This document shows positions 13,488 through 20,972 of a DNA stretch of 64,000 nucleotides, one piece after another. The DNA comes from Pseudomonas sivasensis. Its GTDB lineage: Bacteria > Pseudomonadota > Gammaproteobacteria > Pseudomonadales > Pseudomonadaceae. Position 1 is the first letter of the stretch, and each line of letters begins with the position of its first letter. The position numbers and the translations under genes are program-made. The notes below the pieces were generated by a model. It had not been told where the DNA came from, did no database searches, and was given only the letters and a program-made list of their open reading frames with translations. The DNA lies in contig NZ_JAAOWU010000001.1 of the NCBI RefSeq assembly GCF_013778505.1, positions 310,001-374,000 on the forward strand, read 5' to 3'.

Positions 13488-13769
13488 TTACTTGTTAACA
13501 GCGTCGGTCAGGCCTTTGGCCACAACCAGCTTGATAACTTTCTTGGCAGCGATTTCGATGGCAGCGCCAGTCGAAGGGTTACGGCCAGTACGGGCTGGAC
13601 GCTCGGTCACTTTCAGTTTGCCAACGCCTGGCAGAGTGATTTCGCCGCCGTTTTCCAGCTGATCAGCAACAACTTGGCTCAGTTGGTCCAGCAGAGCGCG
13701 CACGGTAGTTTTCGGTGCGTCTACTGCTTCAGCCAGGTCAGCGATCAGTTGGTCTTTAGTAATAGCCAT
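13488..13769 (-). CDS. HU-family nucleoid DNA-binding protein
   Basis: This is a 93-residue histone-like protein that bends DNA as a dimer. It begins MAITKDQLIADLAEAVDA, followed by the helical dimer core. The beta-arm motif GKLKVTERPARTGRNPSTG holds the RxGRNP signature whose proline intercalates into DNA. Pseudomonas carries several HU paralogues; this sequence resembles the variant with an acidic N-terminal helix rather than the classical HupA or HupB, so I give no symbol. It is a single-gene unit ended by the shared terminator. A 7-bp inverted repeat lies about 100 bases upstream of the start. Confidence 0.92.
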   Translation of the reverse strand: MAITKDQLIADLAEAVDAPKTTVRALLDQLSQVVADQLENGGEITLPGVGKLKVTERPARTGRNPSTGAAIEIAAKKVIKLVVAKGLTDAVNK

Positions 13770-14166
13770 TGTGGTGTTCCTTCCCTATCAAATTCATATG
13801 GATTGCAGAGTGCAGTGTCAGCCGTCGAGCCCGACCGTCTAGGCCTGGCACCCCAGGCTTATAACCTCGGAGAACGGGGTTATAGATGCTTGAAACGGGG
13901 ATTGGTTCGACCTGACAGATGCTGAATGCACGCTTAACGCCGAGACTTGGCGTAAGACGGGGCAAAACTAGCACAGAGACGGGGAAATATCCGCCTCTAC
14001 CTACCCATTTGGTCAGCTTTATCGCTCTAAACCGTCAAAAAAAGGAATATACCCGGTCGGACACCACCCAAAACGCCCTTCGAAGCGCGTCTTGACCAAT
14101 GGGTGCGGTACACTGAGCGACTTTTCGGGGAGGCCAACCGCTCCCCTTCAACCAGCCGAGAAGCCC
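13770..14166. other. Divergent promoter region of HU gene and ndpA
   Basis: No gene is seen in these 397 bases. They must carry the promoters for the HU gene (leftward) and ndpA (rightward). An inverted repeat (TATAACC at 13860-13866 with GGTTATA at 13878-13884) could be an operator or a 5' UTR hairpin of the HU transcript. No recognised operator sequence is visible. Confidence 0.5.
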
Positions 14167-15171
14167 ATGCCGATCCGTCATTGCATCGTCCACCTGATCG
14201 ACAAAAAACCCGACGGCACGCCCGCAGTTCTCCACGCACGCGACTCGGAGCTCTCCGAATCCGCCGCCATCGAGAATATGCTTGCCGACCTCAACGAGAG
14301 CTACAACGCCAAACAAGGCAAGGCCTGGGGTTTCTTCCATGCCGAGTCCGGCGCGCACCCGTTCAGTGGCTGGTTGAAGGAATATTTCGAGGGTGGCCAG
14401 GATTTCACCACCTTCAGCCGCACCGCCGTTGAGCATCTGCAGAAGCTGATGGAGGAATCCAACCTCTCCACCGGCGGCCACGTACTGTTCGCCCACTACC
14501 AGCAAGGCATGACCGATTACCTGGCCATCGCCCTGCTGCACCACAGCGAAGGCGTAGCGGTAACCGACGAGCTGGACGTGACTCCGTCGCGCCACTTGGA
14601 CTTGGGCCAACTGCACCTGGCCGCACGGATCAACGTGTCGGAGTGGCAGAACAACAAGCAGTCCAAGCAGTACATCTCGTTTATCAAAGGCAAGAATGGC
14701 AAGAAAGTCTCGGAGTACTTCCGCGACTTTATCGGCTGCCAGGAAGGCGTCGACGGTCCGGGCGAGACACGCACCCTGCTCAAGGCCTTCAGCGACTTCG
14801 TGGAAAGCGAAGACCTGCCGGACGAGTCCGCCCGCGAGAAAACCAAAACCTTGGTGGACTACGCCAGCAGCCAGGCCAAGCTAGGCGAGCCCATGGGCCT
14901 GGAAGAACTGTCGGGCTTGATCGATGAAGATCGACCAAAGGCGTTCTACGACCATATCCGCAACAAGGACTACGGCCTGTCGCCGGAAATCCCCGCCGAT
15001 AAGCGCACCCTTAACCAGTTCCGCCGCTTCACCGGGCGCGCCGAAGGGCTGTCGATCAGTTTTGAAGCGCACCTGCTGGGCGACAAGATTGAGTACGACG
15101 AAGCCGCTGGCACCCTGATCATCAAGGGCCTGCCGACCCAACTGACTGACCAGCTCAAGCGCCGTAACTGA
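14167..15171 (+). CDS. ndpA: Nucleoid-associated protein NdpA/YejK
   Basis: This is a spermidine-nucleoid-associated protein of the YejK family that localises to the nucleoid; members are thought to interact with topoisomerases. The ATG at 14167 ([17 protein letters not shown]) gives 334 residues, equal to the family length; the open frame upstream is not conserved-looking. Features include the N-terminal motif [23 protein letters not shown], and the C-terminal [13 protein letters not shown]. The last base of its stop is the first base of the following glutaredoxin gene, so they are translationally coupled. Confidence 0.93.
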   Translation: MPIRHCIVHLIDKKPDGTPAVLHARDSELSESAAIENMLADLNESYNAKQGKAWGFFHAESGAHPFSGWLKEYFEGGQDFTTFSRTAVEHLQKLMEESNLSTGGHVLFAHYQQGMTDYLAIALLHHSEGVAVTDELDVTPSRHLDLGQLHLAARINVSEWQNNKQSKQYISFIKGKNGKKVSEYFRDFIGCQEGVDGPGETRTLLKAFSDFVESEDLPDESAREKTKTLVDYASSQAKLGEPMGLEELSGLIDEDRPKAFYDHIRNKDYGLSPEIPADKRTLNQFRRFTGRAEGLSISFEAHLLGDKIEYDEAAGTLIIKGLPTQLTDQLKRRN

Positions 15172-15521
15172 TGCTCAGCGGGGTTCTCAAGAAAGTCCTG
15201 TTGGTGTTGCTGGTGGTGGTGGTTATCCAGAACTGGGGCAAGATCGAACGGCTATTCAACCCCTCGCAGGTGGTTTCAGAGCAGGTCCGCACTTCGGCGC
15301 GGGTGGTGCTCTATGCCACCGAGTGGTGTGGCTACTGCAAGCAGATCCGGCGCTTCCTGGATCAGAAAGGCATTCCGTACCAGACCTTCGACATCGAGAA
15401 GGACGCCCCTGCGCGCAAGGCGTATGAGGCGTTGGGCGGTGGCGGGATTCCGTTTGTGGATGTGAATGGGACGCTGATTCGCGATTACAACCCTGAGGCG
15501 ATCATGGCGGCGCTGAAATAA
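15171..15521 (+). CDS. Membrane-anchored glutaredoxin-family protein
   Basis: The product has 116 residues. An N-terminal hydrophobic anchor (residues 5-21, LVLLVVVVIQ) precedes a glutaredoxin fold (about 42-116). The redox motif is CGYC at 53-56, and the cis-Pro loop lies in GGGGIPFVDVNG. The anchor suggests that the thiol domain is held at the inner membrane. Which side it faces cannot be read securely, although the basic residues before and after the helix are balanced. It is coupled to ndpA by a TGATG overlap. It probably reduces protein disulfides or glutathione mixed disulfides; the partner is unknown. Confidence 0.85.
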   Translation: MLSGVLKKVLLVLLVVVVIQNWGKIERLFNPSQVVSEQVRTSARVVLYATEWCGYCKQIRRFLDQKGIPYQTFDIEKDAPARKAYEALGGGGIPFVDVNGTLIRDYNPEAIMAALK

Positions 15522-16499
15522 TCAGCGCACCACGATCACCCGTCCCAGCAGGCTGTGCTGTTCAAACCCCAGCACTGCCTGCAACGCGTTCAGCACGGCC
15601 TGCGGGTCTTTGCTCGGGAAGCTGCCACTGACCCGCTTGGCGCCCATATCTTCGTTGAGCAGCAGGATGCGGCCAGGGTAGTAACGCCCCAAATCCTTCA
15701 CCACATCGGCGAGCGGTGCCTTGTAGTAGTTGAGCCAGCCGTCGCGCCAGGCCAGGCGCGATTCGCTGTCGACCGCGTGCAGGGGATCGGCAATGCCATC
15801 GGCGTAAGCCACTTGCTGACCTGCCGTCAGAATTTGCTGCTGGCCCTGCTCCGACGGCGTCACGCCGACCCGCCCCGACAACACCGTCACTTGAGCGCCC
15901 GCTGGTTGCAGGCGTACTTCGAATTGTGTGCCGAGCACCCGCGCTTCACCGCTGCCCGCCCCCACCACAAAGGACTCGCCGGTGTGGGTCACGCTGAAAA
16001 AACCGGCGCCGCGACGCAGCTGGATATGCCGCTCGCCGTGGCTGAAATCCACGGCAATTGCGCTGTCGGCATCCAGGGTGACTTGAGATTGATCCGCCAG
16101 GGTGACGGTTTTTATTTCTCCTGGCGCCGTCACGTAATCGGCGCCGAAATCATCGACCCAACGCGACGGCTGCCAACCTGCGCCCATGGACACCATCAAC
16201 AGCAGGCAGGCAGCCATGGCCAGGGCGCCGGACCAGCGCACGACACGTGAACGTTTCGCGGTGTTCATCGTATTGAGGTAGCCCTGCAATGCCAGGGCTT
16301 CTTCTTCCGCCAGGGCGCGTGCAGGTACTTCGCTTAGCTCCCAGAGCACCTGGGCCTGGGCGTAGGCCTCGACGTGTGCCGGGTTGGCGCGCAGCCAGTG
16401 GCTGAACGTCGCCTGGTCGCCGCTGCTGGGTTGGTCGTGCAACAGACTCAGCCAGGCCAGTGCGGCGTGTTCCTGCTCGGGCGTGGGGGTGACGTTCAC
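15522..16499 (-). CDS. FecR-family anti-sigma regulator (first locus)
   Basis: This is an inner-membrane FecR-type sigma regulator of 325 residues. I choose the GTG at 16499 because AGGGAAAG precedes it at good spacing and it overlaps the sigma stop as GTGA. The N-terminal cytoplasmic part has the DUF4880 pattern (EQEHAALAWLSLLHD...FSHWLRANPAHVEAY). One membrane helix follows at about 85-105 and then the periplasmic FecR domain (AVDFSHGERHIQLRRGAGFF). The C-terminal segment with LADVVKDLGRYYPGRILL resembles a secretin/TonB short N-terminal fold. It probably holds the adjacent ECF sigma inactive until a receptor signals. No TonB receptor lies next to it, unlike the usual order. Confidence 0.9.
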   Translation of the reverse strand: MNVTPTPEQEHAALAWLSLLHDQPSSGDQATFSHWLRANPAHVEAYAQAQVLWELSEVPARALAEEEALALQGYLNTMNTAKRSRVVRWSGALAMAACLLLMVSMGAGWQPSRWVDDFGADYVTAPGEIKTVTLADQSQVTLDADSAIAVDFSHGERHIQLRRGAGFFSVTHTGESFVVGAGSGEARVLGTQFEVRLQPAGAQVTVLSGRVGVTPSEQGQQQILTAGQQVAYADGIADPLHAVDSESRLAWRDGWLNYYKAPLADVVKDLGRYYPGRILLLNEDMGAKRVSGSFPSKDPQAVLNALQAVLGFEQHSLLGRVIVVR

Positions 16500-17074
16500 G
16501 GTGCTTTCCCTGGCGTGCGTGGAGGCGATGGGTCGCGAAGGCTGGCCTTGCAAGCTTCGAGGGCACGCATCATATGTTTTTCCACGGCACTTTGGGACAG
16601 GCCCATGGCCTTGGCGATTTCCGCATATTTGCGGCCATGGATGCGGTTGAGCAGGAAAATCTGCCGAGTGCGCTCGGGCAGGCTGCGCAAGGCGGCTTCG
16701 ACATGGCGCAGGTCGTTACCCGCTTCCAGTGCGGCCTGGGGTTCAGAGCCCTGGTTGTCCTGCTGCTCGGGCAACCAACCTTCGCTGCTGCGCACCCGCG
16801 CGCCTTCGCTGCGCAGGTGGTCGATGGCGATATTGCCGGCGCAGCGCAGCAGGTAGGTGCTGAGCTCTTCGACCTGCACCAGCGGCCGGCGCCAGAAGCG
16901 TAGAAACAGATCCTGCACCAGGTCGGCCGCCGTGGCGCGGCAGCCTACACGTCGACTCACCAAGGCTTCCATCTGCGAACGCTGGGACAGAAACACCTGC
17001 AGAAAATGCGCACGCCCACCCGCCGCATCAGCTTGCGAGCTGTCCTGGGATTCGGGTGGGGTGCTGATCATCAT
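16496..17074 (-). CDS. ECF sigma-70 factor, FecI/FpvI type
   Basis: This 192-residue extracytoplasmic-function sigma factor has region 2 at about 28-95 (LVQDLFLRFW, YLLRCAGNIAIDHLR) and region 4 at about 125-180 (LPERTRQIFLLNRIHGRKYAEIAKAMGLS with helix-turn-helix). It is the fourth gene of a minus-strand series DUF3649-PepSY-DUF3325-sigma-FecR, and its stop overlaps the start of the FecR gene. Sigma factors of this type activate TonB-receptor genes for siderophores or heme. Its receptor target is not in this window on this side, so it may act in trans on fecA or on a distant receptor. Confidence 0.9.
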   Translation of the reverse strand: MMISTPPESQDSSQADAAGGRAHFLQVFLSQRSQMEALVSRRVGCRATAADLVQDLFLRFWRRPLVQVEELSTYLLRCAGNIAIDHLRSEGARVRSSEGWLPEQQDNQGSEPQAALEAGNDLRHVEAALRSLPERTRQIFLLNRIHGRKYAEIAKAMGLSQSAVEKHMMRALEACKASLRDPSPPRTPGKAP

Positions 17075-17083
17075 GGCTTGGGC

Positions 17084-17410
17084 TCAGAGGGTGGCGAAGG
17101 CCGCAACGGGGCTCGCCAGCAGGCCGGCGCCCGCGAGGATCAAGGCCAGCCTTGGCCGATACGGCAACAGCAACACCAGCAGCAGCGCGCTGAGCATCAA
17201 TACAGCGCACCACTCCACCAATCCCAGGCCCCAGCCAGCCACGCTCACGGCGGGCCAGATCGCGACGGCAAGCAGCAACCCGCCAGCCACACGCAAACCC
17301 AGGCGTCGACGAGGCGATGGCTTGCTGTGCAGCAGTTCGCCGTGATGGCGATCGGTGGACAAGCACAGAGCGGTAAACCCGGCATAGCACATCAGCAGCG
17401 CGAGGAGCAT
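17084..17410 (-). CDS. DUF3325 small membrane protein
   Basis: A 108-residue hydrophobic protein with three or four membrane helices (about 2-15, 38-60, 65-82, 88-105) and a short loop CLSTDRHHGELLHSKPSPRRR after the first helix. I assign DUF3325 from this pattern and from its partners. It begins immediately after the PepSY gene stop (no gap) and ends 9 bases before the sigma gene, so it sits inside one operon. The DUF3649-PepSY-DUF3325 trio is associated in pseudomonads with TonB/ferric-siderophore uptake; a biochemical role is unknown. Confidence 0.8.
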   Translation of the reverse strand: MLLALLMCYAGFTALCLSTDRHHGELLHSKPSPRRRLGLRVAGGLLLAVAIWPAVSVAGWGLGLVEWCAVLMLSALLLVLLLPYRPRLALILAGAGLLASPVAAFATL

Positions 17411-18985
17411 TCAATTGGCCTCTTGCTTGAGGTTGAGCGGACGCGCCCGTTCAGCCTTGGGCTGCGGTGCCGTGCGGTGGTGCATCTTCCACGCCGCCCA
17501 GGCGAGAAACACGCCGCTGCCCAGACAGGTCAGATCAAAGCCGGCCATCGCCCAGTCACCACGGGCCAGGGACACGCCCAAAGCGTGGTCGGTGGTGATT
17601 GCGTTGAGCAGTGGCACCGCGGCAAACAACAACGCACCGACGCTCAATTGCTCGACCCAACCCTGGCGCCCACGACGCACAATGGCGTGCAACAGGCTCA
17701 GGCCCCAGGCGATAAAGAAGGTCTGCACTTCCCAATCGGAGCGTTCGGCGAGGCTCACCGGCAGCAGGCGGTTGGCCCAGAAGAACGCTGCAATGGCGAT
17801 CAGCAAACCGGACATGCTGGCGATATTCAGCACTTCCACCAGTCGCAGCTCAAACGGCATCACACCGGTTTTGGCATGTTTGAGTTGGCGCTTGCCAAGC
17901 CAGATCACCAGCCCGGTGCCGATCATCGCAGTGCCTGCCAGGCCGCAGATGAAGTACAACCAGCGCAGCACCGGCCCAGCGAAATGCCCCATGTGCAGGC
18001 CGTAGAAACTGCCGCCGACCATGGCGGTCAACGATTGCCCGTCGCTGGCCCGCAACAGTTCGCCGGTGTGCCCGTTAAACGACACAATGCTGTCGAATTC
18101 ATGCACCACGCTGTCGGAACTTGCGCGGAACACATTGACCGACGCGTTGACATCACCGGGGTTATTCACCCCGATCCGCCCTACGTGGCCACCCTCCCAT
18201 TGCGCCCGCGCTTGCTCGTACATCGGCAGCAGCGGCGCCAATTCGCCCGGCTGCCCCGACGCCGGCGCGTTGTTGGTCGCGGGGAATATCTCGTTGAAAA
18301 ATGCGCGGGTGTCGTTGCCATAGGAGGCCATGATCGGCGCCGGCATCACCATGCTCATAAAGATCACCAGGCTGCTGTACGTGATCATCAGGTGAAACGG
18401 CAGCACGAGCACACCCACCGCGTTATGCCCGTCGAGCCAGGAGCGCTGGCCTTTACGGGGGCGGAAGGTGAAGAAGTCCTTGAATATTTTCTTGTGGGTG
18501 ATGATGCCGGTGATCAGCGCCACGAACATCACCATCGCAGCGAGGGTGGACAGCCAGCGGCCCCAGGGGTGCGGCATTTGCAGTTGGAAGTGGAAACGGT
18601 AGAAGAAATCCCCGCCCATGCTTTCGCGGGCCTCTACGGCTTGGCCGCTGACGGGGTCGAGGGTTTTGCGCATGAAATTGCCGCGGCGGCCGGGGTCGAG
18701 CTTGTCTTGCCACATGACCGACAGGCCGGGGTCGCGGCTATCCGGCAGGGCGATAAACCAGCGTGCCGCTGTGGGTGCCACCTGCTGCAGGTAGGTTTGC
18801 GCGACGCTGAGGCTGCGCGCATTGTCCAAAGGATGAGCCTGGACCTCGGGCTGCATCCAGTGGCTGATCTCATCCTTGAAGTAAGACAGCGTGCCCGTCA
18901 GGAAAATCGCAAACAGCAGCCAGCCGAAGATCAAGCCCGCCCAGGTATGCAGCCAGGCCATGGCCTGGCGAAATCCCTCTTTCAT
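17411..18985 (-). CDS. PepSY-associated transmembrane protein (iron-uptake reductase-like)
   Basis: The product has 524 residues from the ATG at 18983-18985 (MKEGFRQAMAWLHTWAGLIFG); the reading frame extends upstream into the DUF3649 gene but that part is not real. Four PepSY-TM helices can be seen at about 12-35, 135-160, 185-205 and 330-350, with further helices towards the C terminus. The motif HTWAGL and the later GLHMGHF are typical. Related proteins act in the inner membrane in ferric-siderophore reduction or release. It overlaps DUF3649 by 4 bases and abuts DUF3325, so it is co-translated with them. Its substrate cannot be determined from sequence. Confidence 0.88.
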   Translation of the reverse strand: MKEGFRQAMAWLHTWAGLIFGWLLFAIFLTGTLSYFKDEISHWMQPEVQAHPLDNARSLSVAQTYLQQVAPTAARWFIALPDSRDPGLSVMWQDKLDPGRRGNFMRKTLDPVSGQAVEARESMGGDFFYRFHFQLQMPHPWGRWLSTLAAMVMFVALITGIITHKKIFKDFFTFRPRKGQRSWLDGHNAVGVLVLPFHLMITYSSLVIFMSMVMPAPIMASYGNDTRAFFNEIFPATNNAPASGQPGELAPLLPMYEQARAQWEGGHVGRIGVNNPGDVNASVNVFRASSDSVVHEFDSIVSFNGHTGELLRASDGQSLTAMVGGSFYGLHMGHFAGPVLRWLYFICGLAGTAMIGTGLVIWLGKRQLKHAKTGVMPFELRLVEVLNIASMSGLLIAIAAFFWANRLLPVSLAERSDWEVQTFFIAWGLSLLHAIVRRGRQGWVEQLSVGALLFAAVPLLNAITTDHALGVSLARGDWAMAGFDLTCLGSGVFLAWAAWKMHHRTAPQPKAERARPLNLKQEAN

Positions 18986-19284
18986 GTGCGCACCATCCAC
19001 AAGCCAACACCCGCCAAAGCGGCAAAGACTGCGCTCGGCAGCATCACGCCAAACCAGGCGCGCCAAGCCGTACGGCAGGCGAAGCACCAGAGTACGGCCA
19101 GCAAATAGAACACAAATGAACTCATCATCCCGGTGATCACGGCGTCGGCGCGAGAAGTTGGCATCCACAATGCCAGGCAGATGGCGGCGAGGGAGGCCAT
19201 GAGGTAGCCACCGACCACGGCCGCCAGCACGCGGGAGGTGACGGCCAAGCGGTAGAGCGCGGGAAGCGAAGTTTTGCTTTTCAT
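18982..19284 (-). CDS. DUF3649 membrane protein, first gene of iron operon
   Basis: A 100-residue protein (start MKSKTSLPALYRLAVTSR) with three membrane segments: about 14-38, 46-64 and 75-95. The composition and the partner genes match the DUF3649 family. A TTG start 30 bases upstream is possible, but the ATG fits the family better. Its stop overlaps the PepSY gene. The upstream region holds the Fur-box-like sequence at 19316-19334, only about 30 bases from the start, so iron repression of the whole five-gene operon is likely. Confidence 0.82.
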   Translation of the reverse strand: MKSKTSLPALYRLAVTSRVLAAVVGGYLMASLAAICLALWMPTSRADAVITGMMSSFVFYLLAVLWCFACRTAWRAWFGVMLPSAVFAALAGVGLWMVRT

Positions 19285-19315
19285 GCGGGAGGCGCCAGGT
19301 TCATCAGCGCGCAAT

Positions 19316-19334
19316 ATTAATGATAAATATTCTC
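19316..19334. promoter_or_regulatory. Fur-box-like operator between divergent iron operons
   Basis: The 19-mer ATTAATGATAAATATTCTC matches the classical Fur consensus GATAATGATAATCATTATC at 14 of 19 positions by eye, including the run TAATGATAA. It lies between the DUF3649 operon (leftward) and fecI (rightward), where an iron-responsive operator is expected. Fur binding is inferred. Confidence 0.7.
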
Positions 19335-19405
19335 ATAAGCAAAAGAGAACGGATGAAACACCTGCTTTGCCGGATTGCCGAACCGGGTCTCGGGCCATAC
19401 AATGC

Positions 19406-19420
19406 GAACAATTCTTGTTC
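19406..19420. promoter_or_regulatory. Perfect 6-3-6 palindrome upstream of fecI
   Basis: GAACAA-TTC-TTGTTC lies 35 bases before the chosen fecI start. It is a perfect dyad but matches the Fur consensus poorly (about 10 of 19). It could be a second weak Fur site or an operator for another regulator. Confidence 0.35.
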
Positions 19421-19454
19421 TCTAAAGCATGCCGATGCTTGCGGAGTGTTTGCG

Positions 19455-19943
19455 TTGAGCCCGTCCAACACCGTCGAAGTTCTGTACAACGACCATCACC
19501 ACTGGCTCACCGGCTGGTTGCGACGCAAGCTCGGCTGCCCGGAAAGTGCTGCCGACCTGGCGCAGGACACCTTCGTCCGCGTACTCACTGCAAGGGAAAC
19601 GCCCACGCTGGTCGAGCCGCGCGCGTTTCTCACCACCGTGGCCAAGCGCGTGCTCTTCAACTTCTATCGCCGCCAGGACCTCGAACGCGCCTATCTTGAC
19701 GCCCTCGCACAAATGCCCGAACACGTGGCGCCGTCGGAAGAAGAACGCGCAATCATCCTGCAAACCCTGGTCGAGCTGGATCAACTGCTCGCCGGCTTGC
19801 CCACACAGGTCAAGCGCGCGTTCCTGCTGGCCCAGCTCGATGGCCTGACCTACGCGCAGATCAGCGCTGAACTGGGCATTTCCATTGCCACCGTCAAACG
19901 CCACCTGAATAAAGCCGCCATGCGCTGCTACTTTGCCCTATGA
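19455..19943 (+). CDS. fecI: ECF sigma factor FecI
   Basis: This sigma factor drives transcription of fecA when the receptor signals through FecR. I choose the TTG at 19455, with GGAG 8 bases upstream, because the N terminus then aligns with E. coli FecI (NTVEVLYNDHHHWLTGWLRRK compared with its SLYGTHHGWLKSWLTRK). In-frame ATGs further upstream (for instance at 19353) would add residues unlike the family and would overlap the palindrome region. It has 162 residues. Region 2 includes ADLAQDTFVRV and region 4 includes LDGLTYAQISAELGISIATVKRH. It overlaps fecR by 4 bases (ATGA). Confidence 0.9.
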   Translation: MSPSNTVEVLYNDHHHWLTGWLRRKLGCPESAADLAQDTFVRVLTARETPTLVEPRAFLTTVAKRVLFNFYRRQDLERAYLDALAQMPEHVAPSEEERAIILQTLVELDQLLAGLPTQVKRAFLLAQLDGLTYAQISAELGISIATVKRHLNKAAMRCYFAL

Positions 19944-20881
19944 ACGTCTCGACCCAAGTCGCCGAACAGGCCGTGCGCTGGCTGATGGAAATGCAGCAAG
20001 GCGCGCTCAACCCACGCCAACAGGCCGCCTGGCAACACTGGCTGAATGCCCACAGCGAGCACCAGCGCGCCTGGGACCATATCCAGCGCGTTAACCAGCG
20101 CCTGCGCGGCATGCCCTCGCCCCTGGCTCACGCCGCGTTGAATGCGCCGACGTCTACCAGCCGGCGGCAGGCGCTGAAGTTGCTGTTGATCCTCGGCGCT
20201 GGCTCGGCAGCCGCCTGGAGCCTGCGCCAGCAGCATATTCTGCCGCCCCTGACCGCCGACTACCGCAGCCCGGTGGGCCAACGCCGCAAGGTGCAATTGG
20301 CCGACGGCAGCCAGTTGCAGCTCAATACCGGCAGTGCCGTAGATGTACATTTTGATGGCCAGCAACGGCTGATCCGACTGCTCGAAGGCGAGATCATGCT
20401 GAACGGCATCGCCGGCAACACGCCATTGCGCGTCCTTACCGGCCAGGGCCTGCTCAGCAGCCAAGCGGCGCGCCTGAACGTACGTCAGTTCAACGACCAC
20501 ACCCAGCTGGCGGTGCTCGACGGCCAAGTCGAGGTGATGCCCAACACCTACAGCGGCCTGCCGCTGACAGTCGAAGCGGCGCGCCAAGTCAATTTCACCC
20601 GCAAAGGCTGGGACACCCCGCGCCCCACCGACGCCAACAGCGGCGCCTGGGCCGACGGCATGCTGGTGGCTGCACACATGCGCCTGGAAGATTTCCTCGG
20701 CGAACTGGGCCGCTATCGTCGCGGCCAGGTCAATTGCGATCCGCAGGTTGCCAATTTATTGATCTCCGGCAGCTACCCGCTGGACGACAGCGAACGCATT
20801 CTCAACCTGTTGGAAGTCAGCCTGCCGGTGAAAGTGCGGCGCTTTACCCGCTATTGGGTGACAGTGCAGGCGCGCGCCTGA
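19940..20881 (+). CDS. fecR: Sigma regulator FecR
   Basis: FecR passes the signal from occupied FecA in the outer membrane to FecI. The 313-residue product shows the cytoplasmic DUF4880 part (residues 5-50, AVRWLMEMQQGALNPRQQAAW), one membrane helix at about 78-95 (LLLILGAGSAAAW) and a periplasmic FecR domain (about 110-210, YRSPVGQRRKVQLADGS). The C-terminal segment is RLEDFLGELGRYRRGQV. A twin-arginine-like RR precedes the helix (TSRRQALKLLLILGAG), as seen in some FecR proteins of pseudomonads. It starts inside the fecI stop (ATGA) and ends 91 bases before fecA. Confidence 0.93.
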   Translation: MNVSTQVAEQAVRWLMEMQQGALNPRQQAAWQHWLNAHSEHQRAWDHIQRVNQRLRGMPSPLAHAALNAPTSTSRRQALKLLLILGAGSAAAWSLRQQHILPPLTADYRSPVGQRRKVQLADGSQLQLNTGSAVDVHFDGQQRLIRLLEGEIMLNGIAGNTPLRVLTGQGLLSSQAARLNVRQFNDHTQLAVLDGQVEVMPNTYSGLPLTVEAARQVNFTRKGWDTPRPTDANSGAWADGMLVAAHMRLEDFLGELGRYRRGQVNCDPQVANLLISGSYPLDDSERILNLLEVSLPVKVRRFTRYWVTVQARA

Positions 20882-20972
20882 AATTATTTTCTGTACCTGT
20901 GAGCCGTTTTCCACACCTCGCGTGACAGAGAAGGAAAGCCACCTTGATCCTTCCTTCTCAGGACCGCTCTTC

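Noticed and set aside
19353..19454. Upstream ATG at 19353 as fecI start
   Set aside because: It adds 34 residues unlike FecI and runs through the 6-3-6 palindrome; the TTG at 19455 has a ribosome-binding site and aligns with the family.
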